Notes under the pieces: model-generated
What the model saw: the letters and a program-made list of their open reading frames with translations, nothing else
Database searches by the model: none
Told to the model about the DNA's origin: nothing
Translations under genes and position numbers: made by a program
Shown here: in pieces, positions 1 to 12,815 of the stretch
How positions within the stretch are numbered: position 1 is the first letter of the stretch
How the letters are laid out: each line of letters begins with the position of its first letter
Source: Talinum fruticosum
Lineage: Eukaryota > Streptophyta > Magnoliopsida > Caryophyllales > Talinaceae
Assembly (NCBI GenBank): GCA_021018815.1
Contig: JAITYX010000016.1
Location: 5,905,001 to 5,969,000, forward strand
Direction of reading: 5' to 3'
Length of the DNA: 64,000 nucleotides

Positions 1-507
1 TACTATACTGCTAGTTGCTTTTCATCAAGGTCTATAGAAGTAGCTTTTTTGGTGTTCACTTTCATCCATAGCATGAATGGTTGAGGAGTCCTTTTATTAT
101 TAGTTTCTGTCTTAAGTCTACCACACAATGTAAATTTTTATACTGCTTCTATGATTGTCTAAGCAAGTATTTTGGTTTATTAGTAGATATCTATGAAATA
201 TACATCTTTTGGTGACCTAAAGTGCATTTTGTTTAGGAAACAAAATATACCAAATGCTCCTTATTTACAGTGTTATTCTTTGCACATGAGGAGTGGAAGG
301 AGAACAGAACGGGGATAGTTTTAAGTTAGGAATGCTCAAAACCCTATGCCATTTATTCTCCTGTTCTGGGCCAGCCATGTTCATCAACCCCAATCAAGAG
401 GCCTACTAATTTGGTGTAACTAACTAAATAACTGCATCATATATACAAAAGTGCACTACTTGCATGATGCATGGTGTACCTTTTAAGAACAAGAAATTAA
501 CTCTAAG

Positions 508-676
508 GGCCCTTTCTTTTTTGTTTAAATAAGTTAAGCTTATAACTTCTTAGAACTCTTTACGCTTTTCGACAACTACCTTGCAATTATCTCACTCCTA
601 CCTCACAACTTCTTGCAACTCCTTATAATTTTCACAACTGCTTATAGTACTTATAGGAAAAAGAACAAGCGCTAAG
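508..676. mobile_element. MITE-like element, copy 1
   Basis: A short AT-rich segment is bounded by imperfect inverted ends. The left end reads GGGCCCTTTCTTTTTTG, and the right end read in reverse begins GCGCTTGTTCTTTTTCC. The interior is a loose repetition of the word CAACT with T-rich spacers and has no reading frame. The ends resemble those of small non-autonomous DNA transposons common in plants. No clean target duplication could be fixed, so the borders are approximate. Confidence 0.4.
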
Positions 677-825
677 ACCATTGGCCATGGACAAAATGAT
701 TCTTAACTCCTCCACCTCATTGTGTTTCTCTCTTGATGTAAATCACATTGCTAGAGCTTCAATTTTACTTACCAAAAGAAATGTTAATAAGCATATTGGA
801 CACTATGCTAACATAACATGAAGTT

Positions 826-1157
826 GGGCCTCTTTGGGTCTATTCCTTTTTATTTTAAGCAAATTAATCATACCACAACTTTTTATAACTTCTTACAACT
901 CCTTGCATCCTCTTACAACTATCTTATAACTACTTTACAACTTTTCACAACTATCTTATAAATACCTAACAACTTTTCACAACTGCGTACAGTTTCTTAC
1001 AGAGTTTTCATAGTTCCTTACAACTTATCGTTTTTGCTTACAACAACCCAAAAAAATGCCCTTTGTCAACAATTCTTTATCTTACATTTGTGTATATAAG
1101 GGCATGTTATTTTTTCTTGTAAGTTGTTGCTTGAACAAAAAAGAACAAGCCCTAAGT
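826..1157. mobile_element. MITE-like element, copy 2
   Basis: This is a second element of the type at 508-676. The left end reads GGGCCTCTTTGGGTCTATTCC and the right end in reverse reads GGGCTTGTTCTTTTTTG. The interior has the same CAACTxxTTA-type low-complexity sequence. It is about twice as long as copy 1 and the two ends are less alike. The short frame across it (1066-1302, minus) has no recognisable product. Confidence 0.4.
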
Positions 1158-3540
1158 GAATTATAAATTGATGTACTAGAGAGCCCACAATGTGATGTAC
1201 TATAGGGCCTATTATTGAGCTAATAGATGAATCAAGTTTGTCTTTATTTTTGCTCATTTGATTGTTGCATTTCTCATAGTTAGTACATCCTGGTGGTTTC
1301 ATCTTTTACTAATTTGAAACAATCTCCCAAGCTGGTGATATGGGTAAGTTATTTGAACCTAAGCTCCCTGAATTGGCAGCATAATGTATTTATTTCCTGT
1401 CTTGAAAACTTAACTTGATACAGAAAGAAAACAGTGATTCATACTAAACCAAGGATTGGTCAAATGCTTTTAGCTCTTTCTAATATATATTTTCATTTTT
1501 GGGATTAATTTTCCCACATCTGGAACAAGTCTGACCATGTGGAGTGTTGGTGGTGGTTATTGTGCTAACCAGGCAATTTTCTAGTTTACCTATTGTAGAA
1601 TATGTTTGATACTGTTTGATACCCCTTGCAAACAAAGGCTAGTCCTTTGTTGTCTGCTTAGGAATCGTTGATGAAGTCTTTGAGATATGCTAGATGCATT
1701 CTCCAAGTGCCAAGAAGAGGATGTTGGTTGTTCTACTGATTCAGGATGGTAATGAACTAAAATCATGTTAGTAGTTCAGATCCAGAATCATTATGATGTG
1801 GCAATATTGTCACATATGCTGAATATATGAAGCCTTCAGTTGTTGAGGGGATTTGAACTTTAGGCTAAAGGCGCACCACTGCAGATCCATAAACTTCAAT
1901 CTGCACCGGAGCTCCTTTAGCTGTAGGACTCACATCTGATGTGGCAATATTTGTCATATACTCAGTTGATATGAACTGTCTAGTTTAGGCAAACGACATT
2001 AGGTATGGTGTCTTTTTCTCTCATTGTCGCGATCATAATTTTTTTGTTAATACAAGCAGATTTATGCTGATTGCTGCAACTTATCATCGCAAACCTTGCT
2101 TGTGTCAACATATACTGTAGTTTTGGCTCCTCCAACTGCTTTTATGGTTTGGTCATTCCTTGTTAATGACTTGGGTTTGACCTGCAAACTTTTGTTTCAA
2201 GATCTCAATCAGAGAATTGTCTTGTCAGAAATCCACCGATCAATGAGTTCATATGAAAATCATAATGAATCCACGGATTAATGTGAGCTCTTCTATATGT
2301 TATAGTTGTTATTTATTACTGATAAATCGATGATAAGATCTAATTAATGGTTATGCTTTGAGAGATCAGTCTGGCTTCTTGGCTTGCTTGTAGGTTCATG
2401 GTGCTTGAGCCTTTGAGGGAACTCTTATGTAAATTATGGCACGACTATCATACTGCATTGCGTGCACGTATTTCCTCTCATTAGTCACCAACATACTGCC
2501 TTGGAACATTTTGTAGGTTCCTTACATATTGCACCACCAGCTTACTTGTAACCGTTACATGTGAAAATGCAGATAAGAAAAAAATTGCATTGGTTTCTTT
2601 TTCGGATTTTTTGGGGGTTGAGCTGGGGAAGGGAGGTTATTGCCCATCAATTTCCAGGCTTTGATGGGGCTTACTGCACATCCCAAATTGCTTATGTACT
2701 TAACTCTATTGGATCTGGCAGTGAATGGAGTTTATATACCGTATGAGACAAATACAAGTAATACAAGGATCAGAAAGCTGTTTCTTAAGTACTGCTAGAC
2801 ATGAAAAATAAGTTGCCAGAAGGGTGCAAGTATGCGACTATTTTCTGCAATTCTGTGCATGTGTGTTCCCTGCATTTTGTTTTTGCCTCATCTCTTGAAA
2901 GAAACAGGTTCAAGAAATGTTTTGTGTGCATCATTCCAATTTGAACCATATTTGTTTTGCAAATATGGTTCAAGAAATGCTCTCATAATTATTTCTCGTA
3001 GAATTCAATATTCTCAATTCATTGAGAATATTAACTAAGTGTCCTCATTACTACTGTCACCAAGCTTTTAAGATCTCTTTTGGCCATGATTTTTTAAGCT
3101 TCTACCTTTCTCTCTCTCTAAAGGCCTGTTTGCATGTAGTAAGCCTGTTATGCAAATTATTCTTTTGCTTGCCGCTGCTTGGCCCTCCCTCTTCCCCCAA
3201 TGGAAAGAAAAAATACATTGCATACTTTTCGGAATACATCTGAGCAAACTATCTAAGTAAATTCTCTGCTTTTGTGTTTGATTAACATAGACAGGATGCT
3301 TTTTAAGTCCATCTGTCCTGTTTTCAGTCACTACTCTGTTATGGAGTAAAAGAAAACATTGGTTTCAAGTACTTTCAACAACTTTCTGGTTTTATGGACA
3401 TTGTTATTAGAATATAAATTTATGTCACCAGAATATTAGTTGATCTTTCATTTTCATTTCAACAGTAATGAATATCAATCCATATGCGCAGATTTAATTT
3501 CATGGGTATTCTTTTTGTCGCCTATCTCTGGGTTTTTTTA
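1158..3540. other. AT-rich sequence, no supported gene
   Basis: No reading frame here could be tied to a known family. A stretch at 2170-2280 (plus) reads like a coding end rich in Ser, Glu and Asn and stops at 2279-2281, but no flanking exons could be joined to it. The window edge cuts whatever lies to the left. I see no RNA gene in this stretch. Confidence 0.3.
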
Positions 3541-3889
3541 AAAAAAAAAATTGAGGACGAGTTTATCAGCACTCCCTTGTATCTCATGAAAGCAGTCTAT
3601 GTTACTCGGACTTGGTCATACCTATATTGAAGTATCAAGTGTCTAGCATGGGTGGCTATTGAGGAAAATTTTGTTTAAAATGAAGGGTCGAATGCCCGTA
3701 CCGATGTCTAAGTGGCAAGTGTCTTGACACAGGTACCGGAGGCAAAATGAAGAGTGAAAGTAACACAGAGAGCAGCTTACTCACCCTGGAAATCCAATCA
3801 CAGGGTAAGCACTCACAGAAATTCTGGATGTGTGCTTCAGATTGTAGCATTAAACAGGTGCAGAATATCAGAATTAGAAGCAAAAGGAA

Positions 3890-5450
3890 AGAGTCTGAGT
3901 AATTTGCAGTTTTCGCTCATGAATGAACTCAAACTCGGGATCGGACTATGGATGCTCTTCTTGGTGGCACAGAAACTGTCAAAATATGGGAATCTGAAAA
4001 TCTTCACGAGTACACAGAGTTTTCTTGAAATGACGCTAACATGGAAGACTTTTCGTTCAACTTGCTATTTTCTTATGGCTCTTCCTCTGTCACATTCACA
4101 ACCCAAGTGTGCAATATTGATGGGACTTACCAACAACTGGCAGATTACCCCGTCTTTTCATTGTTGAAGGTTAGTCATTATTATTATTGTTTCCGGAAGG
4201 ATTTACTGCTCCGGTTCCGAGAACGTGGCATGATCGCTCCGGTTTTGCGTGGCGACCGCTCGAACTCCGCAAAAGGCGAAGCCCTGGAGGTGGATCCCAT
4301 GAAAAGCCCCTCCAACGATCAAGTTAGTAGTGAATTAAGTTGAATGGATCAAGGAGATTTCCTTCATGTGCGTGGAGGGAGTTCCTTGGGGAATTGAGTT
4401 GAGAGCTTGAGAGCTTGGGTGATTATGAAAAAGATAGATTTGTGGAATGTGAAAAACATGCCCCATGAAGTTAGGAAATGATGTGTATTTATAGGGAGAT
4501 TTTAAAGGGCAGAATAGTAATTTATCGTGGTTTAAGGAAACCCTAACCCTAGTAGGCTTTGGGCTTTTATCCGGCCCGTTAAGGGTTGGCCTGGCCGATA
4601 TCTCTCTTCTCCGACCGATTAGACGCAGTTGGCTAGTGACGTGGAGGGTGAGCTGAACTGTCCGGAAATACCGAATCAATTATCATTTAACTCGTATCTG
4701 CATCGACTGATTGAGTATTTGAGATTTCAGATTTCAAGCCTGCTTATCATGACTATAATGACAATGATATGTGCATCATAAAGAAAGACACTGCCTTTCT
4801 AGCTTCAACTGTATCATGATAATAACATGAAATTTGCATATCATGATAGATTTGCATTTACATATACTTCTCTATGGGTATCGTGTGATCAGAAATAAAG
4901 AAATTTTGGTGCAAATTGTGCGAGGGCCCCGTCTGGATTTGCTTTTAAGTATTGCTTTCATAAAAGCATACTTGAGGTGTTCGGCATTTGTTTTTCCGTG
5001 ACAACATTTTAGACTTCACAGATGCATTATTGTGGTTTTTTTTTCCAATAGCATAAACAAGCTATTATCCCCCCCCAAAAGTTTGGATACTTGAGGTGCT
5101 TCACTTGGATGCTTATCATTTCGAGCTAGGTAAACTTGGCTTTGCATCACTTATAAATTGAATGTGGACGATCAATGGTCAGTTCTTGCAACTTGTGGGT
5201 ACTTTGTCTTACATCTTTTTTGATTTGATGAAGATATGCAAGTGCAACTCTTTGTCTTGTAAAGCTTTGTCTTATGCTTAATCGTATGAATTTCGTGGTG
5301 GATTGACACTACATAAAGCCACATTATTAATATATACATTAGTGGATCATTCAGACTGAAAGTTACTGAGGGGAAAGGTATGAATAGAATTGCAACATCT
5401 GTTCATGAGAAAAGGAAAAGGTCAGCTGAAACTGTTCTGTATCTTATCAG
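3890..5450 (+). pseudogene. Traces of an unidentified multi-exon gene
   Basis: Two stretches read like plant exons. One runs to about 4169: it contains the peptide TVKIWESENLHEYTEFS, then a TGA, then an open stretch (from 4041) with NIDGTYQQLADYPVFSLLK, followed by a donor-like GTTAGT. The other lies near 5370-5450 with the peptide SVHEKRKRSAETVLYLIR, followed by GTACGA. An LTR-like repeat sits between them. I do not recognise the family. The in-frame stop suggests decay, or an exon border I have misread. The basic stretch KRKR is the only motif visible. Confidence that these were once exons of one gene is low. Confidence 0.25.
4190..4690 (-). mobile_element. LTR-like retroelement remnant
   Basis: Read on the minus strand this stretch has a TATA-like CTATAAATACAC, then a pyrimidine-rich leader of about 100 bases, then a GC-rich stretch containing TTGGAGGGGCTTTTCATGGG and an Arg/Ala-like GC block. 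That order (TATA box, CT-rich leader, GC-rich block) is typical of the U3-R part of plant Ty3/Gypsy LTRs. No TG...CA ends, primer binding site or coding domain is present, so only a fragment is claimed. A captured gene leader would look similar. Confidence 0.35.
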
Positions 5451-7391
5451 GTACGAGAACAGCTTAATTTAGTTTCCTTGGTCTTTTTTGTTTAAAATTG
5501 ATGTATTACTCTATTCTAGCATTGAAAAGTAGGAAGTATCAAGATGTGCAACAATGTAGAACTTAAATCCTAGATGAATGTGGCCTTTTTCTCCATATTA
5601 TTATTAATGACGCTCTTTGTGGGCCTTTTCCCCATATTATTGACACCAATCCTGGATGTGACCCGTTTCTCATATTAATTACGCCTCTATTGTACTCATA
5701 TCTCTGTCAAGGTTTTGATATTTCTCTGAGGCCAACCTTCTTGTTGGATTGACACTTTGTTCAGTTTCCTCTACAGTTAATACACAATCTTCTTTTTGAA
5801 TGTTTCCTCTATGGATCCAAATGGGCTGTTCCACAATGAAATGGCTTCGCCAAAAAGGTTCTCAAGTTAAGCGAACTGCATTTTCACTCAGTGATATGCC
5901 ATGCAATTGCTGCATTAGAGCGCTTCCGAACTCACACCTATTATCACCCAAACCGCAAATTAAATCCTTGGTTCTTGCTTCTTAACATCCTCTCATTCTC
6001 TCACAGGGCTGTTGTCACCTCATTTGCCTTAATGCATCCTCCCCTATAAGCATTGCAAACCTTCTTGTTCTCACCAAAGAATTGATTAAACCTCTGTTAC
6101 TAATCAGATCAATAACATTCGTGCAGTACCCCACAGTCTTATTGTTTGTGCACTCTTTTATTAGTTTGGTGTACTCTTACACATCAAGCTCTTTTCTTCC
6201 TCTCGGATATTGACCTTATTCTTTTTCTTTATCTCCTGGATGTGAATTGTATGAAATTTTCTGGAAAAATCCTAGGAGATTGCCATTCTTCCCTAGACTT
6301 TAAGCATCCCAAGTAAATACATCTTTGTCCCTTTTTTTTTTTTTTTTTTTTTTTTGCGTGTCCTCCAAACATTACTCGTCTCACATCCGCCACAAATATG
6401 TATGAAATGTGGCTTTGTATTGTTGGTGTTGAATAGACCCTTTTTTGACAAATTGGGAATCAATTTTGTACATATAATAATCACTACTACCCCACTAATA
6501 GGGTGATATAACGGTTTCTCTGTTGGAAATTGGAGCGCAGAGAGGTGAAAAGGAATAGAAAAGAAATGAAAAGAAAAACAGAGACCAAACAGGGGAGCAG
6601 GATTTGAGAAACCAAATAAACTCTCTCTATTTTTCTGGGAATCAGTTGTCCTCGAGCCTTCCAAATAGAAACAATTAACCATCTTCACCACCCTTTTCAA
6701 TGGATTAAAAGCCAAAGGGATGCCTTTTTGTCTGCGCATTTAGACTTTGCCTCCCCTCTTTTGTTGTTAATATGTTCTCTTCCCTATTCATTTTGACTCT
6801 TTACTGTCTTTCTTTTCCATTTCTGGTCCATTTATTAATTTTCTTTTATTTAAACATCTCTATGTTCAAATCACCCTTCAATACAAGCTAAACTGTCATT
6901 ATACCAATGACACAAAAATGAGTCGGAATGACTTGTAAAATCGAACTCGCTCTCAAACATGAAAAGTTTGAGGGCAAAAAACAAAACCGAAATGTTCCTT
7001 GGGTACAAAGATTAATATAGGCAACATTTGAATTCAAGTTTTCTAGTGACACTTGAAAAACTTTTCCATTGAGTTGAAAAATATAATAAAGTTTTAACGT
7101 ATTTTTCCATGTTGAAAAGCTTCTTTTCTTTTATCTTTTGTTTCTCTCGTTTTTGTGTAGAAAAGCCTATTGAAGTCACAGGAAAAGAATGGAGAAAGCA
7201 AAGGGACAAAAAGAAGGGTGAGATGAAATGATAGGCTAAGCATTTCAAGGATAGAATGTATATATCTTAGTTTTATTTAATTTGAGAAACTATTTGTTGA
7301 TAATACATTTTCTTCATGCTGTTCGATATGATTCCATTGAATCAAAGTAGGGTAGAGTTGCAATTCACTTAAAAAGTTTTTAATGAAAAAA

Positions 7392-7393
<2 letters not shown>

Positions 7394-7445
<52 letters not shown>
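7394..7445. repeat. (AT)n microsatellite
   Basis: About 26 uninterrupted AT dinucleotides in intergenic DNA. The repeat produces an artificial Tyr-Ile frame on the minus strand, which should not be annotated as a gene. Confidence 0.95.
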
Positions 7446-7447
<2 letters not shown>

Positions 7448-10006
7448 CTGTTGTAGTTTCTTCTTCAACCTATAGAAATATAGGTATGCACATTGAGACT
7501 TGATGTCAAAGTTTTTGTGCTAGGAAACCTAAGGCTGAATACTTGAATATTAATTTAAGCACTATCACTGTCACTGAAAAAGACAGAGGGAAAAACACAT
7601 TAACCACTGAACTTCAATTGTTTCTTTGATTTTATTTTTATATACCTATTTAAATAATTTTAAAAATTAACATAGGTACTATAGAAATTCAAGAGATGGA
7701 TGGAAGAAAATTTTTGGAAGTTTGACCTTGGAAAATGCTCCAATGATCTCTAAACAACAGTTGGGGAGAATCTTGAGTCAGCTGTTATGTCGTCCCTGTT
7801 GCCTCATGCATTTTAAAATAATTCTCTCACCTCTTTCTTCCCTTTTTCCTTTTTTTTTTTGAAAATATACATTAACTTTTGATGAGGGAGGGCATTGATT
7901 ATACTATGCTAGAGAGGATAGTATAATAATTCTGCCTTATATGGTAGTATACTGCCACAAACTTAGCACCAACACTGTCTCCCACATGAAAATACAAGGA
8001 GTCGTCAAATACCACATCTACTATCACAAGCTCTGATCTTCTTCTGTCACACTCTACATTAAGCCGTACCAAAACCCCAAAGCTCCAACCCAGAGTAGGG
8101 TGCGGAAAATGAAATGTATGCAGCTCTATCTGTATATAATCAAACATAGGCTATTTGCAACTGTATTCAATACTGAATTATAAATTTGAAAGCTATGACT
8201 GCTCGGTAAGATTACGTATAAAAGATAGTTAAATAAAACATTTGATCTAATCCACTTAATTTGAAGTTGAGAGATTTGTTTAACAGTCAAAATAGATCCC
8301 AAGCCAATCATGAAAGTAGAGAAGAGTCTTTCCGACGGTTATTTCTTGTGCTTTCCGATATATTTTCACTAACTTTAATTGCGTTAGTGGATTTTACTTT
8401 CGTCTACATGTTGCTCCTGTAAACACATTAATACAATATTCCCACACTGATCAGAAAACTAACATATATTATAGAATTTGTTTCAGTAGGTTCCTGATAG
8501 TGCTTTCTGTTGCCAGTATTTCCTTTCTGCATTTATAGCCATTTTTTACATTTCACATGTGAGTCTGTGTTTTCCTGTTGGTGCTGGTAAGCTTCCATTT
8601 TGCTTGCTGGGTACTGCTTTGCTGGTGCACATTCACACTACAAGGATGAGTGCGTTTAATTGCCAAATTTCAAGACGGATTATATTAATGCAACCACCCT
8701 GGATTGTTCATAGCAGTAGCAGATGTAACATTGCTATGACTTAATCTCCCTAAACACTGTCCTGACAGGGCAGATATTGGGTTTTGTTATCTAATTAGAG
8801 TAGCATTCATGTGGATAACACACTCACTTCAGAGGGGACAGTTAGGAAGGAGGAGAACCGTGTGGTGGTGGTGGTGGTTTGAAAGCCAAATTTGTAACCT
8901 CGCGCTGACGAGGTGAGAAGATACTAGATCTTAACTGAAAAACAAGTTATTGTGATTGTGGTGAGCCCATTTTTTGTGCATTTGCGTGAAAAGATGGAAA
9001 TGCATGTCTACAGGAGGGCTGATCCCCACCTACATTTTATAGCTTGGGAGATTCTTAAAAGGATTCATAAACTTCCAAAAAGAGAGATAAGTAAGTTGGA
9101 AATCTACTCTTTGTTTGGCTCCATGTCTTTGGTTTTACAGTTACTCTAGCTACTCATTTCAAACATGTCTTATTATACACTATTACATAATCCCTTTTCT
9201 GTACAATACTGATTTTTTTTTTTTTTGGGGGGGCGCTACTGTTGTCTCTCCAATGGGTTATTTATCTAGCAAAAACAAGAAGAGTAACAGAAAACGCCAA
9301 AGAGGGTAGAGCGAAAAATGGAAATGAAGCAAAAACAACGTCTCCTTATTTTGAAAATCTCTCTTATCATTACCTATAAACTATCCAGCACTTAAGTCTT
9401 GTCGTCTATTGTTTTGTGGCCATTCTTAGAAATCTGCATTAGACTACGACTTTAGACATCGTGCTACATTATACTTTCTTACACGCCCCCCAAAAAATCC
9501 AAAAAAAAAAAAAGGAAAGAGGATATTTTTTTAAGGTCATCACTCACTATATAGAGTGACCCTTTTGAGATCCCTTTTGTTGGCTACACTTTGTTTGGAG
9601 CTAGTTATAACATGCTTAAGTTCTTCTTACTTATTACATTGAGAATCATTATCAATTTACTATCGATCTAAATATTTGATGTCTTCCAAACCATCATGAG
9701 CTTAGTTTGCCAAGTGGAGCCTCTATGCTTATAGAGTGGGTAAGGGTGCTGACACTTGAATCTTCTCAGACCCTCCTTAGACAATGATATCCTCTATATC
9801 TTCTATATTGTGTTCTTTTTGTTAATTTCAATTGTTGTACTCAAGTCTCGGTCTTGTGTAGTCTCGTTTCTTTGACTCTGATAAACCATGACAAAAGGGT
9901 TTTGAGTAATCAAGCTAGCTAGGAAGGGCAATTGAGGGGTGGAGTTTCTCCTTCTCCCTCTCTTTTTCTCTCTCAAGCCCGCTTCATTTGATTGACTGGA
10001 TCAAAG

Positions 10007-10009
<3 letters not shown>

Positions 10010-10059
<50 letters not shown>
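10010..10059. repeat. (AT)n microsatellite downstream of the LBD gene
   Basis: About 25 AT dinucleotides, ending roughly 90 bases beyond the stop codon of the minus-strand LBD gene. It therefore probably lies in or just after that gene's 3' untranslated region. Confidence 0.95.
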
Positions 10060-10061
<2 letters not shown>

Positions 10062-10146
10062 TGCAGTCACTTAAGCATGATATGAATCAGTAAGGGGGCT
10101 AAAAGATGGAACCCATATATTAATTGTATTGACATTATGATAAAAA

Positions 10147-10813
10147 TTATGAAACCTTGTCATGACCAAATAAATAATCCCTTTTGAAAGAGTCTTGAAT
10201 TACATGGTGGTGATCACTAGAGGATGCAAAATTGAGGTACTGTTGAAGAGAGAGATTATTGTTGTTGTGGAGCAGGAAGGACTTGGTGTCATCTGCTTGA
10301 AAGTAATTGTTCTCTACTATTGGGGTTGCAATGTTTGTTGGCTCCTGCTGGTGCATTTGGATGCATACTATCTCTGCTTGAGCTACTGCTAATTGCATTT
10401 GGAGCTGAGAAACCTGGTTTTGTAGGTACGATATTGCCCCCACACATCCATACACCGGGTCTCTCATCCTCGCGTTGGCTTCATACACCAGGCTGCTCAC
10501 TGTGTCTGCTCTTTGGTGTACCGGGAGCTCCTGCAGTTCAGAAACTGTCCCAGCTGATCAATACATGTCTTTTTTAACTATTCGACAATTAAATTGACTG
10601 TATGGTTGTAGACATAAAATACACGACTAGATACTGCAAGATGATCCTAACCTGTAACATTTTGCTGACATTGCTAGCACCAAATACTTTGTGAACTGTG
10701 GCGAACTTGTGCGGATCATCAGAAGGGAAGTAAGGAGCAAAGATGCAGTCCTTGGTACATCGACGGCGGAGCAACTTGCAAGATGCACAAGGTGAAACTC
10801 CATGCCCACCCAT
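10147..10813 (-). CDS. LBD12-like: LOB domain-containing transcription factor, class I (LBD12-like)
   Basis: Two exons: 10813-10652 (54 codons) and 10530-10147 (127 codons plus TAA), giving about 181 residues. The intron follows ...SKMLQ with donor GTTAGG, and exon 2 opens with ELPVHQRAD after CTGCAG; this is the usual place for an intron in the family. The three LOB signatures are present: the zinc-binding block CASCKLLRRRCTKDC (CX2CX6CX3C) near residues 9-23, the GAS block through FGASNVSKM, and a leucine-zipper-like coil around YLQNQVSQLQMQLAVAQAE. The C-terminal part is rich in Asn, Gln and His. LBD proteins are plant-specific nuclear DNA-binding factors acting at organ boundaries and in lateral organ and root development. 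Class I and the LBD12 subgroup fit best by memory; the exact orthologue is inferred. The gene looks intact and is isolated between repeats. Confidence 0.93.
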
Positions 10814-10912
10814 TTCTTGATGTCAAGAGAAGAAAAATATGGGTGAGAGGAGAGGGGGGTTCAAGCTGATATCAGAAGTCTATGGGTTTAAATTATTGAG
10901 AAAAGTGTGGGT

Positions 10913-10922
10913 CTTTATAAAG
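10913..10922 (-). promoter_or_regulatory. Probable TATA box of the LBD gene
   Basis: The palindromic CTTTATAAAG lies about 100 bases upstream of the ATG at 10813 on the minus strand. This leaves room for a leader of about 70 bases. The leader DNA on the plus strand is AG-rich. No other nearby TATA candidate is better placed. Confidence 0.5.
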
Positions 10923-12815
10923 CCAGAGCATGTGGGAGCCTTTGTGTACTTAAATAAAAAACCATACGGGAAAGTGTCGATTAAAAATATCATTAGACAT
11001 GACCATATCATGGAACTTTAATTAAAAGGTAAAATAATTGTTTGTGACTGTTGTTCACAGGAAATATTGCCCTTTCCATGTTTTGACCTTGGGAGGTGGA
11101 GCTGTTAAATCTCGGAAGTTCGTTATAATCATGGTGCCAAAAGCATATTTAGTTATATCATTAATATTCATGTAAGTGCATGTAGTTTAAATACTTCTAT
11201 AAAAAAAAATACTAATTTTTATTTAAGATGGTGCGTGGTTTATTTTTCTAAGACCAACTTGACTTATCGTCTAACTATTATTACTTCTATCTTATTTACA
11301 GGTAAGATGGTTTTACATAAAGCAACACAAACTATTATATATATATATATATATACAATTTTTGAAGGGAGGCATATAAATCAATGTAGACAAGATTCAA
11401 ACTCATGCCTCTAATAAAAATTTTCAGAAAATTTATTGATCGAATTAATTGACATCTACAAATTTTCATATAATTAATAAGAATATATACGGCTAAAAAT
11501 ATAATATATTTTATCTTATCTATGTTTACATGTCAACGTAAGCTTAACCATGTGACCAAGCTGCTAAAATGGGGGTTAACTTTGTTATCTCAAAGCCCCC
11601 CCAACAACCCTACATTGTATTTTCTTTCCATTTTTGGGTTTGCCTACTGTGTGTTTGAGATAGATAGGGCAACCAACCTAATACCCTTAACATGGCCCTT
11701 AAGCCACTTAAAAGGCATCATCCATCCCTCTAAAAACAGTTTGCTACTTCTCTGACAAATTACATAATCAAAATAATAATAATTAATCCATTTGATTATT
11801 TCTCCAAAGGCATGTGCTTCAACCTCATCCACATCTATAGATACATACATACTCCCTTGATTTTATTTTTCCAAACTAAAAATGATTTTTCTCTTGAATT
11901 GACTTTTAAAGTGATTACTAAGTAGACTATCACCAAGTTGATTTCAATTATTCAAAAGAAACCAAAATATATTCCATAAAGCCATGTTTAGGATAAATAA
12001 ATAAAAATTTATGATTATGAACATCAGTTATTTGAATAATTGATGAGTAAATTTTAATTTCTTTATCTCAAATCTGTTGAGAAAAGTTTTCAACTCCCAA
12101 AAAAATTGCATAATTACATGAATAATTTAACAATCGCAGTTGTAATTCAATATTTACTAGTATAAATATATGGAGTATTATTTTTTATGGTTAAAAATTC
12201 ATATATTTTCAACTATAAGATACACTATTTAGCATTAACTCAATCTCTCTGTTTCATAATACTTATAATTTTTAGACTGTAACGAAATAACAAAGGAACA
12301 CAAAATTCATAACAAAATTTATGTTAAAAGACCCAATTGCCCCCAGTTAAATTGGGAATGAACAAACTCAATGAAAAAATGAGAGAAAAAATTCAATACA
12401 AAATTGGAGAACTAATCATTAGTATATCATTGAAAATATAAAGTAATAAATATTATGAAATAAAAAAATTAACTCAAATGACATATATTAAAAGTATGTT
12501 AAATGTTAAGTCAACTAACATTAATTCTACAAATTATAAGGTATCCCATAATAAATTCTCAAATTAAAAGGCCTGAAAATATTTTTAACAATAGAGAGTC
12601 CATATGAGTAATTTCTTTGGAGTAAAGGACGTCAATTAAAATAGTTTTGTTAATAAAAAAAAAAAAGGTAAGAATTTGTTATAGATAAGGAAAACCAGGA
12701 TTTACATTTGACCGCCGGCAAAGCCTGATGCATACATAATCCCATGCCCTATCCTTAACTTGGGCTCCATACTCGTTCTTTTGACTCTTGTCATTTTAAG
12801 GGTTTGACTTTTTAA
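10923..12815. other. AT-rich sequence upstream of the LBD gene
   Basis: This is the upstream flank of the LBD gene. It is strongly AT-rich, with a short (AT)n run near 11334-11354. Frames such as 11522-11755 show no family signature. It may hold regulatory DNA, but no individual site can be defended. Confidence 0.4.

Larger units (their letters stand above)
5451..10146. other. Intergenic sequence without a supported gene
   Basis: AT-rich DNA with several homopolymer runs (poly-T near 6331-6355, poly-A near 9490-9512) and short frames that show no family signature. The 148-residue frame at 6293-6739 (minus) contains a lysine run from the poly-T tract and looks accidental. I see no tRNA, rRNA or transposon core here. 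Confidence 0.4.

Noticed and set aside
6293..6739. 148-residue minus-strand gene
   Set aside because: It includes a lysine run from a poly-T tract, lacks any domain, and has no exon neighbours.
7277..7468. Tyr-Ile repeat protein frame
   Set aside because: It is only the (AT)n microsatellite read in frame.
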